This document shows, one piece after another, positions 17,726 to 28,253 of a stretch of DNA of 46,379 bases; the stretch's first letter is position 1; the number at the start of each line of letters is the position of its first letter. Origin of the DNA: Melioribacteraceae bacterium (lineage in GTDB: Bacteria > Bacteroidota > Ignavibacteria > Ignavibacteriales > Melioribacteraceae); NCBI GenBank assembly GCA_022181065.1, contig BQMY01000102.1, forward strand, positions 1 to 46,379, read 5' to 3'. Position numbers and translations under genes: made by a program. The notes beneath the pieces are model-generated. The model did no database searches and was not told where the DNA came from. It was given only the letters and a program-made list of their open reading frames with translations.

Positions 17726-17754
17726 TTGACAAAATATTTTCTTGTTGCTATATT
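17726..17754 (+). promoter_or_regulatory. Promoter of groS-groL
   Basis: TTGACA at 17726-17731 and TATATT at 17749-17754 with a 17-nt spacer, close to the classic sigma70 consensus rather than the TAnnTTTG type common in Bacteroidota. The -10 element overlaps the CIRCE operator, so a bound repressor would block it directly. Confidence 0.8.
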
Positions 17755-17779
17755 AGCACTCGCAATTAGAGAGTGCTAA
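17753..17779 (+). promoter_or_regulatory. CIRCE operator (HrcA binding site)
   Basis: TTAGCACTC at 17753-17761, a 9-nt spacer, and GAGTGCTAA at 17771-17779: a perfect match to the CIRCE inverted repeat. HrcA binds this element and represses groESL until heat shock depletes active HrcA. No hrcA gene is in the window. Confidence 0.97.
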
Positions 17780-17810
17780 TAACTAACAATAAATATTTTT
17801 GGAGGAAACT

Positions 17811-18107
17811 ATGTCAGATTTCAAGATTCAACCTCTCGGTGACCGTGTTATTGTAAAACCAAATGCTGCTGAAGAAAAAACTAAAGGTGGCATTATTCTA
17901 CCAGATACAGCCAAAGAAAAACCAATTGAAGGAACTGTTGTCGCGGTTGGTACCGGCAGAGTAAATGATGAAGGGAAAGTATTTGAACTGGCAGTTAAAA
18001 CAGGTGATTCTGTTCTTTATGGTAAATATGGCGGAACAGAAATCAATATTGATGGTGTAGAATATCTCATGATGAGAGAAAACGATATTTACGGAATTAT
18101 CAGATAA
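17811..18107 (+). CDS. groS: Co-chaperonin GroES
   Basis: 98 residues from ATG 17811, which has GGAGG 5 nt upstream; an upstream in-frame TTG overlaps that ribosome site. The sequence has the Cpn10 signature near the N-terminus ([12 protein letters not shown]) and a mobile loop [13 protein letters not shown] (about 25-37) that contacts GroEL. As a heptameric lid it closes the GroEL cavity during ATP-driven folding. It is followed 38 nt later by groL, and the pair is controlled by the CIRCE operator. Confidence 0.98.
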   Translation: MSDFKIQPLGDRVIVKPNAAEEKTKGGIILPDTAKEKPIEGTVVAVGTGRVNDEGKVFELAVKTGDSVLYGKYGGTEINIDGVEYLMMRENDIYGIIR

Positions 18108-18121
18108 ATTTTTTTTAATAA

Positions 18122-19789
<1,668 letters not shown>

Positions 19790-19814
19790 TTCCATTCTCC
19801 ATAATCTATTTTTC

Positions 19815-19846
19815 AAGGGGTCGCTATTGTGACCCCTTCTTTGTTT
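19815..19846 (+). terminator. Terminator of groS-groL
   Basis: Eight-bp stem AAGGGGTC with GACCCCTT (19815-19838, 8-nt loop) followed by a T-rich run, 25 nt after the groL stop. Confidence 0.88.
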
Positions 19847-19936
19847 AAATAGCTTCATAGTCGAAAAACGGAGGATGAATTTCCCTTTGAAAGGAGACTT
19901 GAATACAAAAATAATACGAGTCGAAACAGGATTCTT

Positions 19937-20349
19937 TTGTCATGCCCAAGCCCCATCGGGCATCCAGTTTTTAAAATTGGCATATCCCCATCAGGATTGT
20001 TTGTGTAGCCTCCGTCTATTGACAAAATCTCTTCATCAAGGTGCTCCTTCTGAACCTGTGCGCCTCAGGCGTGGCGGTACTTAATAATCATTGTCATTCC
20101 CGTGAAAACGGGAATCCAGTCTTTTATGTTGGCACTTCTCAATCTGGGATGCTTTTGTAACAAAATCTCTTCTTCAAGGTCATCCTTCTGAACCTGTGCA
20201 CCTCAGGCGTGGCGGTACTTAATAATCATTGTCATTCCCGTGAAAACGGGAATCCAGTCTTTTATGTTGGCACTTCTCAATCTGGAATACTTTTGTAACA
20301 AAATCTCTTCTTCAAGGTCATCCTTCTGAACCTGTGCGCCTCAGGCGTA
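19937..20349. repeat. 138-bp tandem repeat with a conserved hairpin, plus a diverged copy
   Basis: Two nearly identical units (20022-20159 and 20160-20297) and a partial third (20298-20349) repeat with an exact period of 138 bp; for example AACCTGTG recurs at 20053, 20191 and 20329. Each full unit contains a hairpin, ATTCCCG-TGAAAA-CGGGAAT (20096-20115 and 20234-20253). A diverged unit precedes them: at 19942-19963 the stem reads ATGCCC/GGGCAT, followed by the same ATCCAGT and TTGGCA context. The stem thus keeps pairing although its bases change. It is non-coding, with function unknown. Confidence 0.85.
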
Positions 20350-20485
20350 GGAGGTGACTTTCAATCATACCCCATCAAACAATCCCGCCGATGGCGGAGT
20401 AAATTACCCTTTGAGAGGCGACTCAAAGATCAATAACCGGCTTTTTCAACAAACTCAGAACCACTATTGCGACCTTTTTTGTTTT

Positions 20486-20500
20486 TCACAACTTTTGTGA
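20486..20500. repeat. Short inverted repeat TCACAA-N3-TTGTGA
   Basis: Perfect 6-bp inverted repeat about 118 nt upstream of the 1353-residue protein gene. It could be an operator or a small hairpin followed by TTTATC. Its half-site order is opposite to the CRP/FNR consensus, so no regulator is assigned. Confidence 0.35.
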
Positions 20501-20617
20501 TTTATCTCACCATAACAATTATTCAATTCTCCATATCTTCCATTGCATTTACACATATTAAACGGTAACTTCAAAAACCTTTTATAATTAATAATTTATC
20601 TCTTTACAGGAGACCTC

Positions 20618-23600
20618 ATGAAAAAATTTTTCCCCATATTTTTCAGCTTTCTTCTAATTACTTCTTTTGCGTTTTCACAGCAAAAGGTGTATTCCCCTAA
20701 AAAAATTGCTAAACCGGTTGCGTTTGATAAAACTATTCCACTGCGTGATATGACCCCCATTCCTCCGCAGAAACGTGATCGCGCATGGAAAGACGCGGCT
20801 ATCCCTAATCAGGAACGTCGCCCTTCCAAAAGAAACAACAAATTTGATAATACCGACTCACAGATTGATCCTGTTTTACAAAATTTTTATGGTGAAGAAC
20901 TAAAAAACAATATCATCGCTAATTTTGATGGTGTTGCCAACCTTAATGGTGTGTACCCTCCCGATCCATGCGGTGATATAGGACCTAACCACTATATCCA
21001 GATGGTAAATATTTCATTCGCCATTTATAACAAATCGGGTGAAATCATGTATGGTCCGGTTGATAACTCAACCCTTTGGGATGGATTCCCCGGACCATGG
21101 TCAACTTCAAATGATGGCGACCCTATTGTTTTATATGATGAAGAAGCCGACAGATGGATGACAAGTCAGTTCGCGCTTCCAAACTTCCCCAGTGGTCCAT
21201 TTTACCAGTTAATGGCAATTTCGGAAACAGGTGACCCGTTAGGTTCATGGTATCGTTATGCTTATGAATTTGATGATATGCCTGATTATCCAAAATATGG
21301 TGTTTGGAATGACGCTTATTATATGTCAATAAACTTGTTCACATCCGGTTCATTGGGCTGGGGCGGTACCGGCGTTGTTGCTTTCGAAAGAGACAAGATG
21401 CTTCTTGGTGAAGAAGCCGATATGGTTTATTTTGAAACTGGTGCTTCTAACGACCCTGAAAGTTTCCTCCCTGCTGATTTTGATGGCACTCCTCCTCCTG
21501 CCGGCGCACCCGGATATTTTATTTACGCCGCTGAAGGTAGCAGTCTGGGTGGTCAGGATCGCCTCGAAATTTATGAATTCGATGTTGACTGGGAAAACAC
21601 TTCCAACAGTACATTTACCGGTCCAACTCAAATTATCACAGAACCTTTTGATATGGATTTCTGCTTCTCCCGTTCATGTATCCCTCAACCTGGCACAAGT
21701 CAGGGACTGGATGCTCTTTCAAGCAGACTTATGTACAGATTACAGTACAGAAATTTTGGCGATTATGAAGTAATGATGGCTAACCATACAGTTGATACCG
21801 ACGGTTCCCAGCATGCAGGTATCAGATGGTATGAACTTCGTAACTACGGAACCGGCTGGGAAATTTACCAGGAAGGTACATACGCGCCTGATAGCGAACA
21901 CCGCTGGATGGGTAGTATTGCAATGGATGCGCAGGGTAACATCGCTCTCGGTTACACTGTATCAAGTTCAAGCACTTACCCTTCTATCCGATATACAGGT
22001 AGAAGCGCAGGCGCACCACTTGGCGAAATGAGTTTTGAAGAAGTGGAATTGATTGCCGGAACCGGTTCGCAGACAGGTTCTGCCGCACGTTGGGGTGACT
22101 ACTCATGTATGTCTGTTGACCCGATTGATGGTGCTACATTCTGGTTCACTCATGAATATATGCAAACAACATCAACAAACGATTGGAAAACAAGAATTTC
22201 AGCTTTTGCTTTTGAAGAAGATGAAATCGCTCCGGATCCTGTAACCGATCTTGTGGTAACTGATATGACTTCAAATTCATTGACGATGGCATGGTCAGCT
22301 ACAGGTGACGACGGAATGACAGGAAATGCTTCCGGTTATGATATTCGTTACTCAACGACCGAAATTACCGATGCTAATTTCAATGACGCTCCTCAAGCGG
22401 TAAACTCAATTTTGCCGGCAGCTCCCGGTGAAGCGGAAAGCTTCCAAATTGATGGTCTTGAAATTGGGACAATGTATTATGTAGCTGTAAAGGTTATGGA
22501 TAACCTTTCAAACTTCTCAACGATTTCAAACGTTTCAACAGGTTCAACATGGCAGGCTCCTGAAATTGCTGCGAATCCCGAATCTGTTTACAATGAATTG
22601 AGTCCGAACTCCACAATGTTTGATACAATTAACATTTCGAACGGTTCATCTCATCAATCTACGCTTGATTACGCAGTTTCTTTGGAGAACAATACTTTCC
22701 CCGAGAACTCGGTAAAAGTTAAATTGACTCCAAAAGCACTCAATATCGAACAGGCAAATGAGAGCAAAGATAAACCTGCTGAAATCTTTGGTCAGGCGAT
22801 CGAAGGCGCGGGTGGTCCCGATTTATTCGGTTATCAGTGGATTGACAGTGATGAAGCCGGTGGTCCTGAATATGTATGGAATGATATTTCAGGTACAGGT
22901 ATGGTAGCTGACAACTGGACTCCTACAGGTACTTTCAGTGCGCTTGACGAAGGTTACGCTGGTCCTTTCGATCTTGGCTTTAATTTCAAATATTACGGTG
23001 AGGAATTCTCACAAGTTTATTTTGGATCCAACTGTTTTATAACATTCCAGGAATTCTCCGGTAACTCATATACAAATGATCAGATTCCGGATGGTGATTC
23101 TCCAAACGCTATTGTTGCCGCTATTTGGGATGATATGGATGGTGGTAATGGTGGTAATGTTTACTATCAGGCGGAAGCCGATAAATTTATCATCCAGTAC
23201 GATAACTGGGGCGAATATTTCGGATCCGGTACTTTCACATTCCAGGTTGTATTGCATAAATCAGGCAAGATAATGGTTTATTACAACTCATTGACAGGTG
23301 ATCTCACCAGCTCGACAGTCGGTATAGAAAACCCTGCCGGTGATGACGGTCTTCAGGTTGCCTACAACGCCGCTTATCTTGCAGACGAATTAGCAATCCA
23401 ATATTCAGCTGAACCTGAATGGATGTTTGTTAATCATAGCGGTGGCACACTCTATAACGGCAATGAAATAGATGTTGAACTGGAATTCGTAACAGAAGAA
23501 TTACCGGAAGGCATGTACAGCATGGATTTTGTTATCTCAAGCAATGATCCTGTAACCCCTCAAAAAGTTGTACCTGTTCAACTATTGGTTGGAAATAGCG

Positions 23601-24679
23601 GTATTCTTTGTGCAGGTGTTTCCTACGATGCCGGCTGGAATATAGTTTCTGTTCCTTATCTCGCGGACGACATGGCCGCGACCGCACTATTCCCTGCGGC
23701 TGCTACAAGTGCTTTCGCCTTTGATAATGGTTATGTTCAGGCAGATATGCTTGAAAATGGCGAAGGTTACTGGTTGAAATTCGACCAGAGCGGAAGCGCA
23801 CAGGTATGCGGTTCTCTGGTCAATGATGACATAACCCTCAATGCCGGCTGGAACCTTGTTGGTGTTTATGGTTCACCGGTAAGTACAGCTAATATCTCCA
23901 CCGATCCCGCCGGGATAATCGTATCTCCTTTTTACAGCTTCAACGCAGCATACCAGACAACCGATCTACTTCAAACAGGTGTTGGATACTGGGTTAAAAC
24001 TTCTGAAGCGGGAATGATGAGCTTTAGTGGCGCCGCCGCTAAAAAAGATGTTTCCGTTTCGCAGATCGGCGCTGACTGGACTTCAGTAACAATCACCGAC
24101 GCTAAAGGCGCAACTTCAACCTTGTACCTTAGCGAAAACAGCTTTAGTGCCGACGAATACCTGCTTCCTCCTGCTCCACCTGCAGGCGCGTTTGATGCAC
24201 GTTTCAGTGACGATTCTTTCGTAGCTCAAACAACAGGCAGAATTAAATTCACTACAGTTAACTATCCTGTGAAAATCCGAGTTAATGGTGACATCACCAG
24301 AATATCTGATGCATTCGGCGGTAAATTTGTCAATGCCAGTGTAAATTCAAATAAAGAAGTTGTTATTTCCAACTCAGCGGTTAACGAATTGGTTATTGCT
24401 ACAGGAACAGTTCCAACCGAATACGCCCTGTCGCAGAATTATCCTAATCCGTTCAACCCCTCAACTAAAATTGAGTTTTCACTACCGGAAGCTTCTCAGG
24501 TAACTCTGAAAGTCTATAACGTTCTTGGTGAAGTTGTGGCAGAATTATTGAACGCGCAAATAGATGCGGGATATCACGAAGTTGAATTTAATGCCGCGAA
24601 CCTTACTTCGGGTATCTACTTCTATAAAATTGAGTCAGGTTCATTCGCTGATATCAAAAAAATGATGCTTATTAAATAG
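20618..24679 (+). CDS. Large multidomain T9SS-sorted secreted protein
   Basis: 1353 residues. Signal peptide (MKKFFPIFFSFLLITSFAFSQ). The N-terminal part to about residue 530 resembles a beta-propeller-like region (PDPCGDIGPNHYIQMVN, then repeated W-containing strands). A fibronectin type III domain covers about 537-645 (PDPVTDLVVTDMTSNSLTMAW ... MYYVAVKVMDNLSN). About 650-1000 holds further beta-sandwich sequence. About 1000-1135 is a duplicated short module, each half with GWN-(I/L)-V-(S/G)-V and G-x-GYW-(L/V)-K. The T9SS sorting domain starts near 1268 (SQNYPNPFNPSTKIEFSLP) and ends KKMMLIK. No catalytic motif is recognised; a surface or released adhesin-like role is plausible. AGGAG lies 5 nt before ATG. 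It is monocistronic, with a strong terminator after it. Confidence 0.88.
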   Translation: MKKFFPIFFSFLLITSFAFSQQKVYSPKKIAKPVAFDKTIPLRDMTPIPPQKRDRAWKDAAIPNQERRPSKRNNKFDNTDSQIDPVLQNFYGEELKNNIIANFDGVANLNGVYPPDPCGDIGPNHYIQMVNISFAIYNKSGEIMYGPVDNSTLWDGFPGPWSTSNDGDPIVLYDEEADRWMTSQFALPNFPSGPFYQLMAISETGDPLGSWYRYAYEFDDMPDYPKYGVWNDAYYMSINLFTSGSLGWGGTGVVAFERDKMLLGEEADMVYFETGASNDPESFLPADFDGTPPPAGAPGYFIYAAEGSSLGGQDRLEIYEFDVDWENTSNSTFTGPTQIITEPFDMDFCFSRSCIPQPGTSQGLDALSSRLMYRLQYRNFGDYEVMMANHTVDTDGSQHAGIRWYELRNYGTGWEIYQEGTYAPDSEHRWMGSIAMDAQGNIALGYTVSSSSTYPSIRYTGRSAGAPLGEMSFEEVELIAGTGSQTGSAARWGDYSCMSVDPIDGATFWFTHEYMQTTSTNDWKTRISAFAFEEDEIAPDPVTDLVVTDMTSNSLTMAWSATGDDGMTGNASGYDIRYSTTEITDANFNDAPQAVNSILPAAPGEAESFQIDGLEIGTMYYVAVKVMDNLSNFSTISNVSTGSTWQAPEIAANPESVYNELSPNSTMFDTINISNGSSHQSTLDYAVSLENNTFPENSVKVKLTPKALNIEQANESKDKPAEIFGQAIEGAGGPDLFGYQWIDSDEAGGPEYVWNDISGTGMVADNWTPTGTFSALDEGYAGPFDLGFNFKYYGEEFSQVYFGSNCFITFQEFSGNSYTNDQIPDGDSPNAIVAAIWDDMDGGNGGNVYYQAEADKFIIQYDNWGEYFGSGTFTFQVVLHKSGKIMVYYNSLTGDLTSSTVGIENPAGDDGLQVAYNAAYLADELAIQYSAEPEWMFVNHSGGTLYNGNEIDVELEFVTEELPEGMYSMDFVISSNDPVTPQKVVPVQLLVGNSGILCAGVSYDAGWNIVSVPYLADDMAATALFPAAATSAFAFDNGYVQADMLENGEGYWLKFDQSGSAQVCGSLVNDDITLNAGWNLVGVYGSPVSTANISTDPAGIIVSPFYSFNAAYQTTDLLQTGVGYWVKTSEAGMMSFSGAAAKKDVSVSQIGADWTSVTITDAKGATSTLYLSENSFSADEYLLPPAPPAGAFDARFSDDSFVAQTTGRIKFTTVNYPVKIRVNGDITRISDAFGGKFVNASVNSNKEVVISNSAVNELVIATGTVPTEYALSQNYPNPFNPSTKIEFSLPEASQVTLKVYNVLGEVVAELLNAQIDAGYHEVEFNAANLTSGIYFYKIESGSFADIKKMMLIK

Positions 24680-24729
24680 TCTTTAGTCGCTGGTCAATGG
24701 TCTAAAGTCTAAGACATAATTAATATTTC

Positions 24730-24757
24730 AAAGGCTTCCTTCGGGAAGCCTTTTTTT
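24730..24757 (+). terminator. Terminator after the 1353-residue protein gene
   Basis: Perfect 10-bp stem AAAGGCTTCC with GGAAGCCTTT, TTCG tetraloop, then a T run. A textbook rho-independent terminator. Confidence 0.93.
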
Positions 24758-24836
24758 ATGGTCACTAAATGTTGACCTTGTAGTAAGTTTATTCTATTTT
24801 CTTTAAATTAAATCATCGGATTATCAATTGGAATTT

Positions 24837-25535
24837 ATGCGAAAACTTCTTCTACACTATCTATTGTTCTTCCTGTTTTCGGGTAAACTGTTTTCATTCC
24901 CCGGTGAAGAAGCTAAAATAATCACCTATTTTAACTCTGCTGATGTAAAAAAAATCGATTCACTTTGTGAGGTTATTTCCGCGGATCCTGCCACAACACC
25001 ATTCGACCGTCATTACTGCGCGGGTTTTGTACATAATTTTTTAGGCGAGTATTATCTTCAAAGAGATGATGAAATCTCTGAAAAACATCTTACTAAAGCT
25101 ATCACACATCTGGAAGAAGCTGTACTGATAAAACCGGACGCCGAATTATATGCTCTCCTTTCATCCGCCCAGGGCAAAATGGTGGCTCATGTTTCAATAT
25201 TTTCTAAAATGAGTGCCGGAAACAAGGCTGAATCTTATCTGCAAAAGGCAATGGAGCTGGATAGTAATAACATATATGTAAAATATGTGAACGCGATTGG
25301 TTTGATGCGTCGACCCGCATTATTTGGCGGCGACAAAGAATTAGCAGCAGAGATATTTACTGAAATTCTTGAAAAGTACGATACTTTCGAGCAGCCCGGG
25401 TTGGTATGGGTTAGCAAAGCACTAATTTACTTCAGGTTGTGGCAACTGGCTGATATGAACGACGAGCCGGAGGGAAAAAACAAACTGGAAAAATTACTGA
25501 GGGATCAATACCCGGAATTTAACCTTGAAAGATAA
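24837..25535 (+). CDS. Exported TPR-like protein of unknown function
   Basis: 232 residues from ATG 24837; an in-frame TTG three codons earlier is the only longer start. A signal peptide (MRKLLLHYLLFFLFSGKLFS) leads into an alpha-helical protein with TPR-like pairs, such as HLTKAITHLEEAVLIKPDAELYALLSSAQG and KAESYLQKAMELDSNN, and a conserved-looking RRPALFGGDKELAAEIFTEIL segment. No enzyme motif is seen. It is alone on the plus strand; its stop codon (25533-25535) directly abuts the stop of the convergent kinase gene. Confidence 0.75.
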   Translation: MRKLLLHYLLFFLFSGKLFSFPGEEAKIITYFNSADVKKIDSLCEVISADPATTPFDRHYCAGFVHNFLGEYYLQRDDEISEKHLTKAITHLEEAVLIKPDAELYALLSSAQGKMVAHVSIFSKMSAGNKAESYLQKAMELDSNNIYVKYVNAIGLMRRPALFGGDKELAAEIFTEILEKYDTFEQPGLVWVSKALIYFRLWQLADMNDEPEGKNKLEKLLRDQYPEFNLER

Positions 25536-26567
25536 TTACTTTTTCAACGCAAAAGAGAACTCACTCCCCTTTCCTAAAACACTTTTTACACTTATTTTCG
25601 ATTCATGCGCTTCGATGATATGCTTGACAATCGCCAGACCCAGACCTGTACCACCAACCGCGCGTGAACGATCCTTGTCAACACGGTAAAATCGTTCAAA
25701 TATTCTTAACTGATCCTCCTCGGATAGCCCGAATCCTGTGTCTTTAACAATTATTCTCGCGGTTTTATTTTCTTCCTCCTCGACAAGAACCTCAACACCA
25801 CCTTCTTCAGTATATTTTAACGCGTTCGAAAGCAAATTTACTAGTACCTGACGTAATTTCTTCTTATCTCCAAACACCTGAAGGTTATTTTTGATCGAAC
25901 CGACCTTCAATTCCAATCCCTTTTCTTCAGCAAAAGGTCTGAACTCTTCAACAAGTTCGGTGAGATACTCCTTGATATTAAAATACCGAAAGCTCATCCT
26001 CATCTGACCAGATTCTATCATGGAGATATCGATAAGATCATTGAGAAGATTATTAAGATTTTCAGTGTGCCTGGCTGCTTTTTCCAGGAATCCTCTGTTT
26101 ACACGCTCATCACTAATAGCTCCGTTAAGAAGCGTTTCAAGATATCCCTGAATGGCAAAAATAGGTGTTCGTAATTCATGCGAAACATTACCTAAAAATT
26201 CTGTCCTTACCTGTTCCAGTTTTTTCAGATTTATAATGTCATTTTGTGTGCGGAGAAACATTGCCTTAATCGCACCCTCAATTTCGTACAAATTACGACC
26301 AAGTTTAATTTCATCGGGTGAAATATATTCATTCTTGCGAATTGAGTTAAGAATAGTTTTTAACTGCTCCAGCTCGGTTCGTTTGCTCGCGCCCAAACGA
26401 TAAAGCAAAAGAAAATCAACTATCAACAGCAGGAAAGAGAATAATAATATTTCACGAAATGAAAACTGAAAGATGATTGAAATAAACAATATACTAAGCA
26501 ATGTAACATAAGTTACATCCTTGAAGTAAACTTTAGCTGAACCCAGGTTAATGCGGAGTTTATTCAT
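25536..26567 (-). CDS. Sensor histidine kinase, PhoR-like
   Basis: 343 residues from ATG 26565-26567, inside the last codons of the response-regulator gene (8-bp overlap ATGAATAA). Two close transmembrane helices (about 18-58) leave almost no periplasmic loop. A short linker follows, then HisKA with the H-box FLGNVSHELRTP (His130) and an HATPase domain with N-box NLLSNALKYTEEGG, G1 VKDTGFGLS and G2 GGTGLGLAIVKH. It autophosphorylates and passes phosphate to its partner regulator. The lack of a sensor loop recalls PhoR-type kinases that read transporter state, but the signal is unknown. The start overlap implies translational coupling. Confidence 0.9.
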   Translation of the reverse strand: MNKLRINLGSAKVYFKDVTYVTLLSILFISIIFQFSFREILLFSFLLLIVDFLLLYRLGASKRTELEQLKTILNSIRKNEYISPDEIKLGRNLYEIEGAIKAMFLRTQNDIINLKKLEQVRTEFLGNVSHELRTPIFAIQGYLETLLNGAISDERVNRGFLEKAARHTENLNNLLNDLIDISMIESGQMRMSFRYFNIKEYLTELVEEFRPFAEEKGLELKVGSIKNNLQVFGDKKKLRQVLVNLLSNALKYTEEGGVEVLVEEEENKTARIIVKDTGFGLSEEDQLRIFERFYRVDKDRSRAVGGTGLGLAIVKHIIEAHESKISVKSVLGKGSEFSFALKK

Positions 26568-27249
26568 CAGTCCTGAATCTATAACCCACACCTTTGATAG
26601 TTTCAATAATCCGGGAATGATCGCCTAATTTTTCCCTGATTTTCCTTACATGAACATCGATCGTTCTTTCAACAACATAAACATCACTGCCCCAAACATC
26701 CGAAAGAATTTTCTCACGCGGGAAAACTTTTCCGGGGTGAGCTGCAAGATAGCTTAAAATTTCAAATTCTTTCTTGGGGAAAACAGTAACTTCACCATCA
26801 ATAAGTATCTGGTATTTTTCACGGTCAATTTCCAGTGGTCCAGCTTTCAGAACTATATTCCCTGTTTCACCGGCAATGGCTTCTGCTTTGCGTAAATTTG
26901 ATTTTACTCTGGCTACAATTTTCTTTGGTGATACAGGTTTCTGAATAAAATCATCAGCACCCAGGTCAAGACCTTTAATCTCATCAACTTCGCTCGATTT
27001 TGCGGTGAGGAAAATAACCGGGATATTTTCGTGATCTTTATTTTCACGAAGCCGCGAACAGACTTCATATCCATCCATTTTAGGCATCATTACATCTAAA
27101 ATAATGAGGTCGGGTTTCTCCTTCACTTTATCGAGAGCCTCGACACCATCAAACGCGGTGATTACATCAAATCCCTCTTGTATAAGGTTGTACTGCAGAA
27201 ATTCAACAATATCCTTCTCATCATCAACGAGCAAGATTTTTGATTTCAT
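26560..27249 (-). CDS. OmpR/PhoB-family response regulator
   Basis: 229 residues. Receiver domain (1-120) with D9-D10, phosphoacceptor D52 (LIILDVMMPK), Thr in FLTAK and K in IQKPVSP. The C-terminal winged helix (about 130-226) has the OmpR-type pattern: FPKKEFEILSYLAAHPGKVFPREKIL, then VERTIDVHVRKIREKLGD and IKGVGYRF. It is closest in style to PhoB/PhoP regulators, which bind 11-bp direct repeats. A set of such repeats lies upstream of the TonB-dependent receptor at 45558-45601. It follows the oxidoreductase gene by 17 nt and overlaps the kinase gene. Confidence 0.93.
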   Translation of the reverse strand: MKSKILLVDDEKDIVEFLQYNLIQEGFDVITAFDGVEALDKVKEKPDLIILDVMMPKMDGYEVCSRLRENKDHENIPVIFLTAKSSEVDEIKGLDLGADDFIQKPVSPKKIVARVKSNLRKAEAIAGETGNIVLKAGPLEIDREKYQILIDGEVTVFPKKEFEILSYLAAHPGKVFPREKILSDVWGSDVYVVERTIDVHVRKIREKLGDHSRIIETIKGVGYRFRTDE

Positions 27250-27266
27250 AATTACCTTTGTTTTAG

Positions 27267-28253
27267 TTACTTATTATCATTTGCAAGAAGATATAAATTT
27301 TCCATGACACCCATGGTCTTTTTAGCTTCACTTATTGATGACAACACGGGATTATTACCAATTACCGCACCTGCAAAGTGCTTGATTTCATTCTCGTAAG
27401 ATTTATTGAACAACTTTGGACCTTTAAGTGGGGAAGCACCTGTAAGGTCTATTCTGGTTGAACCCATTTTTTTATAGGCTTTGAAAGGATTGAGATGTGC
27501 TGTACCTTCAGTTCCGTACAATGTTAACGCAAGCTGCTCTTTTTCTGAGAAAAGAGACCAGCTAACTTCAAAACTGATCGCAGATTTGTTTAGTTTGATC
27601 AAACCCGCCGCTGAATCCTCAACTGAATTTAATCTGTGATTGAAAATTTGCACAGCTCCACCGGTAGCTTCACTTCCTTCAAGAAACCAAAGAGCAAGAT
27701 CAATCAACGAAATTCCAAGATCAAGTAGTACGCCTCCCCCGGAAAGTCTTTTATCCAGAAACCAGGATTGTTCGCTGCTTTTTTTATGCAACCACGCAGT
27801 TCTAATATAAAAAATTTCACCCAAATCACCGCTATTAATTAAACTTTTTATTAGCATAGAATCCGGACGAAATCGCTGATTCATACCCACCATGGCTATG
27901 CGATTATTTTCGATGGAAGCTTTCTCAATATCTTCCATCTCAACAACCGATGTAGCACCCGGTTTTTCTATCAGGATATGTTTCCCGGCATTAAGCGCTT
28001 TTACAGATATATCACGGTGTGTGTTGGTTGGTGTGGCAATGATCACTGCCTCAATGCTCTCATCATTAAGCAAATCTTCCACTTGCCGATACTTCTTTGA
28101 AATTTTATACTTTTCACCGAAATGCTTTAATTTATTTTTATCCGTATCACAGATCCCCTCAAGCTCAGCATTCGGTAATTTTGCTATAATCGGGATGTGA
28201 ACAAGTTGTGCGATTCTGCCTAAACCAATAATTCCAATTTTAAGTTTGTTCAT
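27267..28253 (-). CDS. Gfo/Idh/MocA-family oxidoreductase
   Basis: 328 residues. N-terminal Rossmann fold with GIIGLGRIAQLVHIP (7-21), VIIATPTNTHR and the hallmark HILIEKPGA (Lys of EKP, about 93-101); the C-terminal domain has FAGAVIGN near the end. Members use NAD(P) to oxidise or reduce sugars, inositols or related compounds; the substrate cannot be told from sequence. The start overlaps the end of dxs by 14 bp, so the two are cotranscribed, although no pathway link is obvious. Confidence 0.88.
   Translation of the reverse strand: MNKLKIGIIGLGRIAQLVHIPIIAKLPNAELEGICDTDKNKLKHFGEKYKISKKYRQVEDLLNDESIEAVIIATPTNTHRDISVKALNAGKHILIEKPGATSVVEMEDIEKASIENNRIAMVGMNQRFRPDSMLIKSLINSGDLGEIFYIRTAWLHKKSSEQSWFLDKRLSGGGVLLDLGISLIDLALWFLEGSEATGGAVQIFNHRLNSVEDSAAGLIKLNKSAISFEVSWSLFSEKEQLALTLYGTEGTAHLNPFKAYKKMGSTRIDLTGASPLKGPKLFNKSYENEIKHFAGAVIGNNPVLSSISEAKKTMGVMENLYLLANDNK

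Larger units (their letters stand above)
19847..20617. other. Gene-free region with repeats between groL and the 1353-residue protein gene
   Basis: About 770 bp without a convincing gene. It holds the 138-bp tandem repeat described separately (19937-20349), other repeat-like scraps (GGAGGATGA at 19871 and CCTTTGA-containing pieces at 19884 and 20403), a GCCGCC-type palindrome near 20383, an inverted repeat TCACAA-N3-TTGTGA at 20486-20500, and the A/T-rich upstream region of the next gene with its AGGAG ribosome site at about 20608. The small open frame at 19875-20084 runs through repeats and is not accepted as a gene. Confidence 0.7.

Noticed and set aside
19875-20084. Open frame of 69 codons after groL
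   Set aside because: It runs into the 138-bp repeat unit and has no protein-like composition or ribosome site.
20022-20349. Possible CRISPR array
   Set aside because: The repeated unit is 138 bp without variable spacers of constant length, so it is an ordinary tandem repeat.
20486-20500. CRP/FNR-type operator
   Set aside because: The half-sites are in the opposite order (TCACAA then TTGTGA) and the spacer is 3 nt rather than 6.
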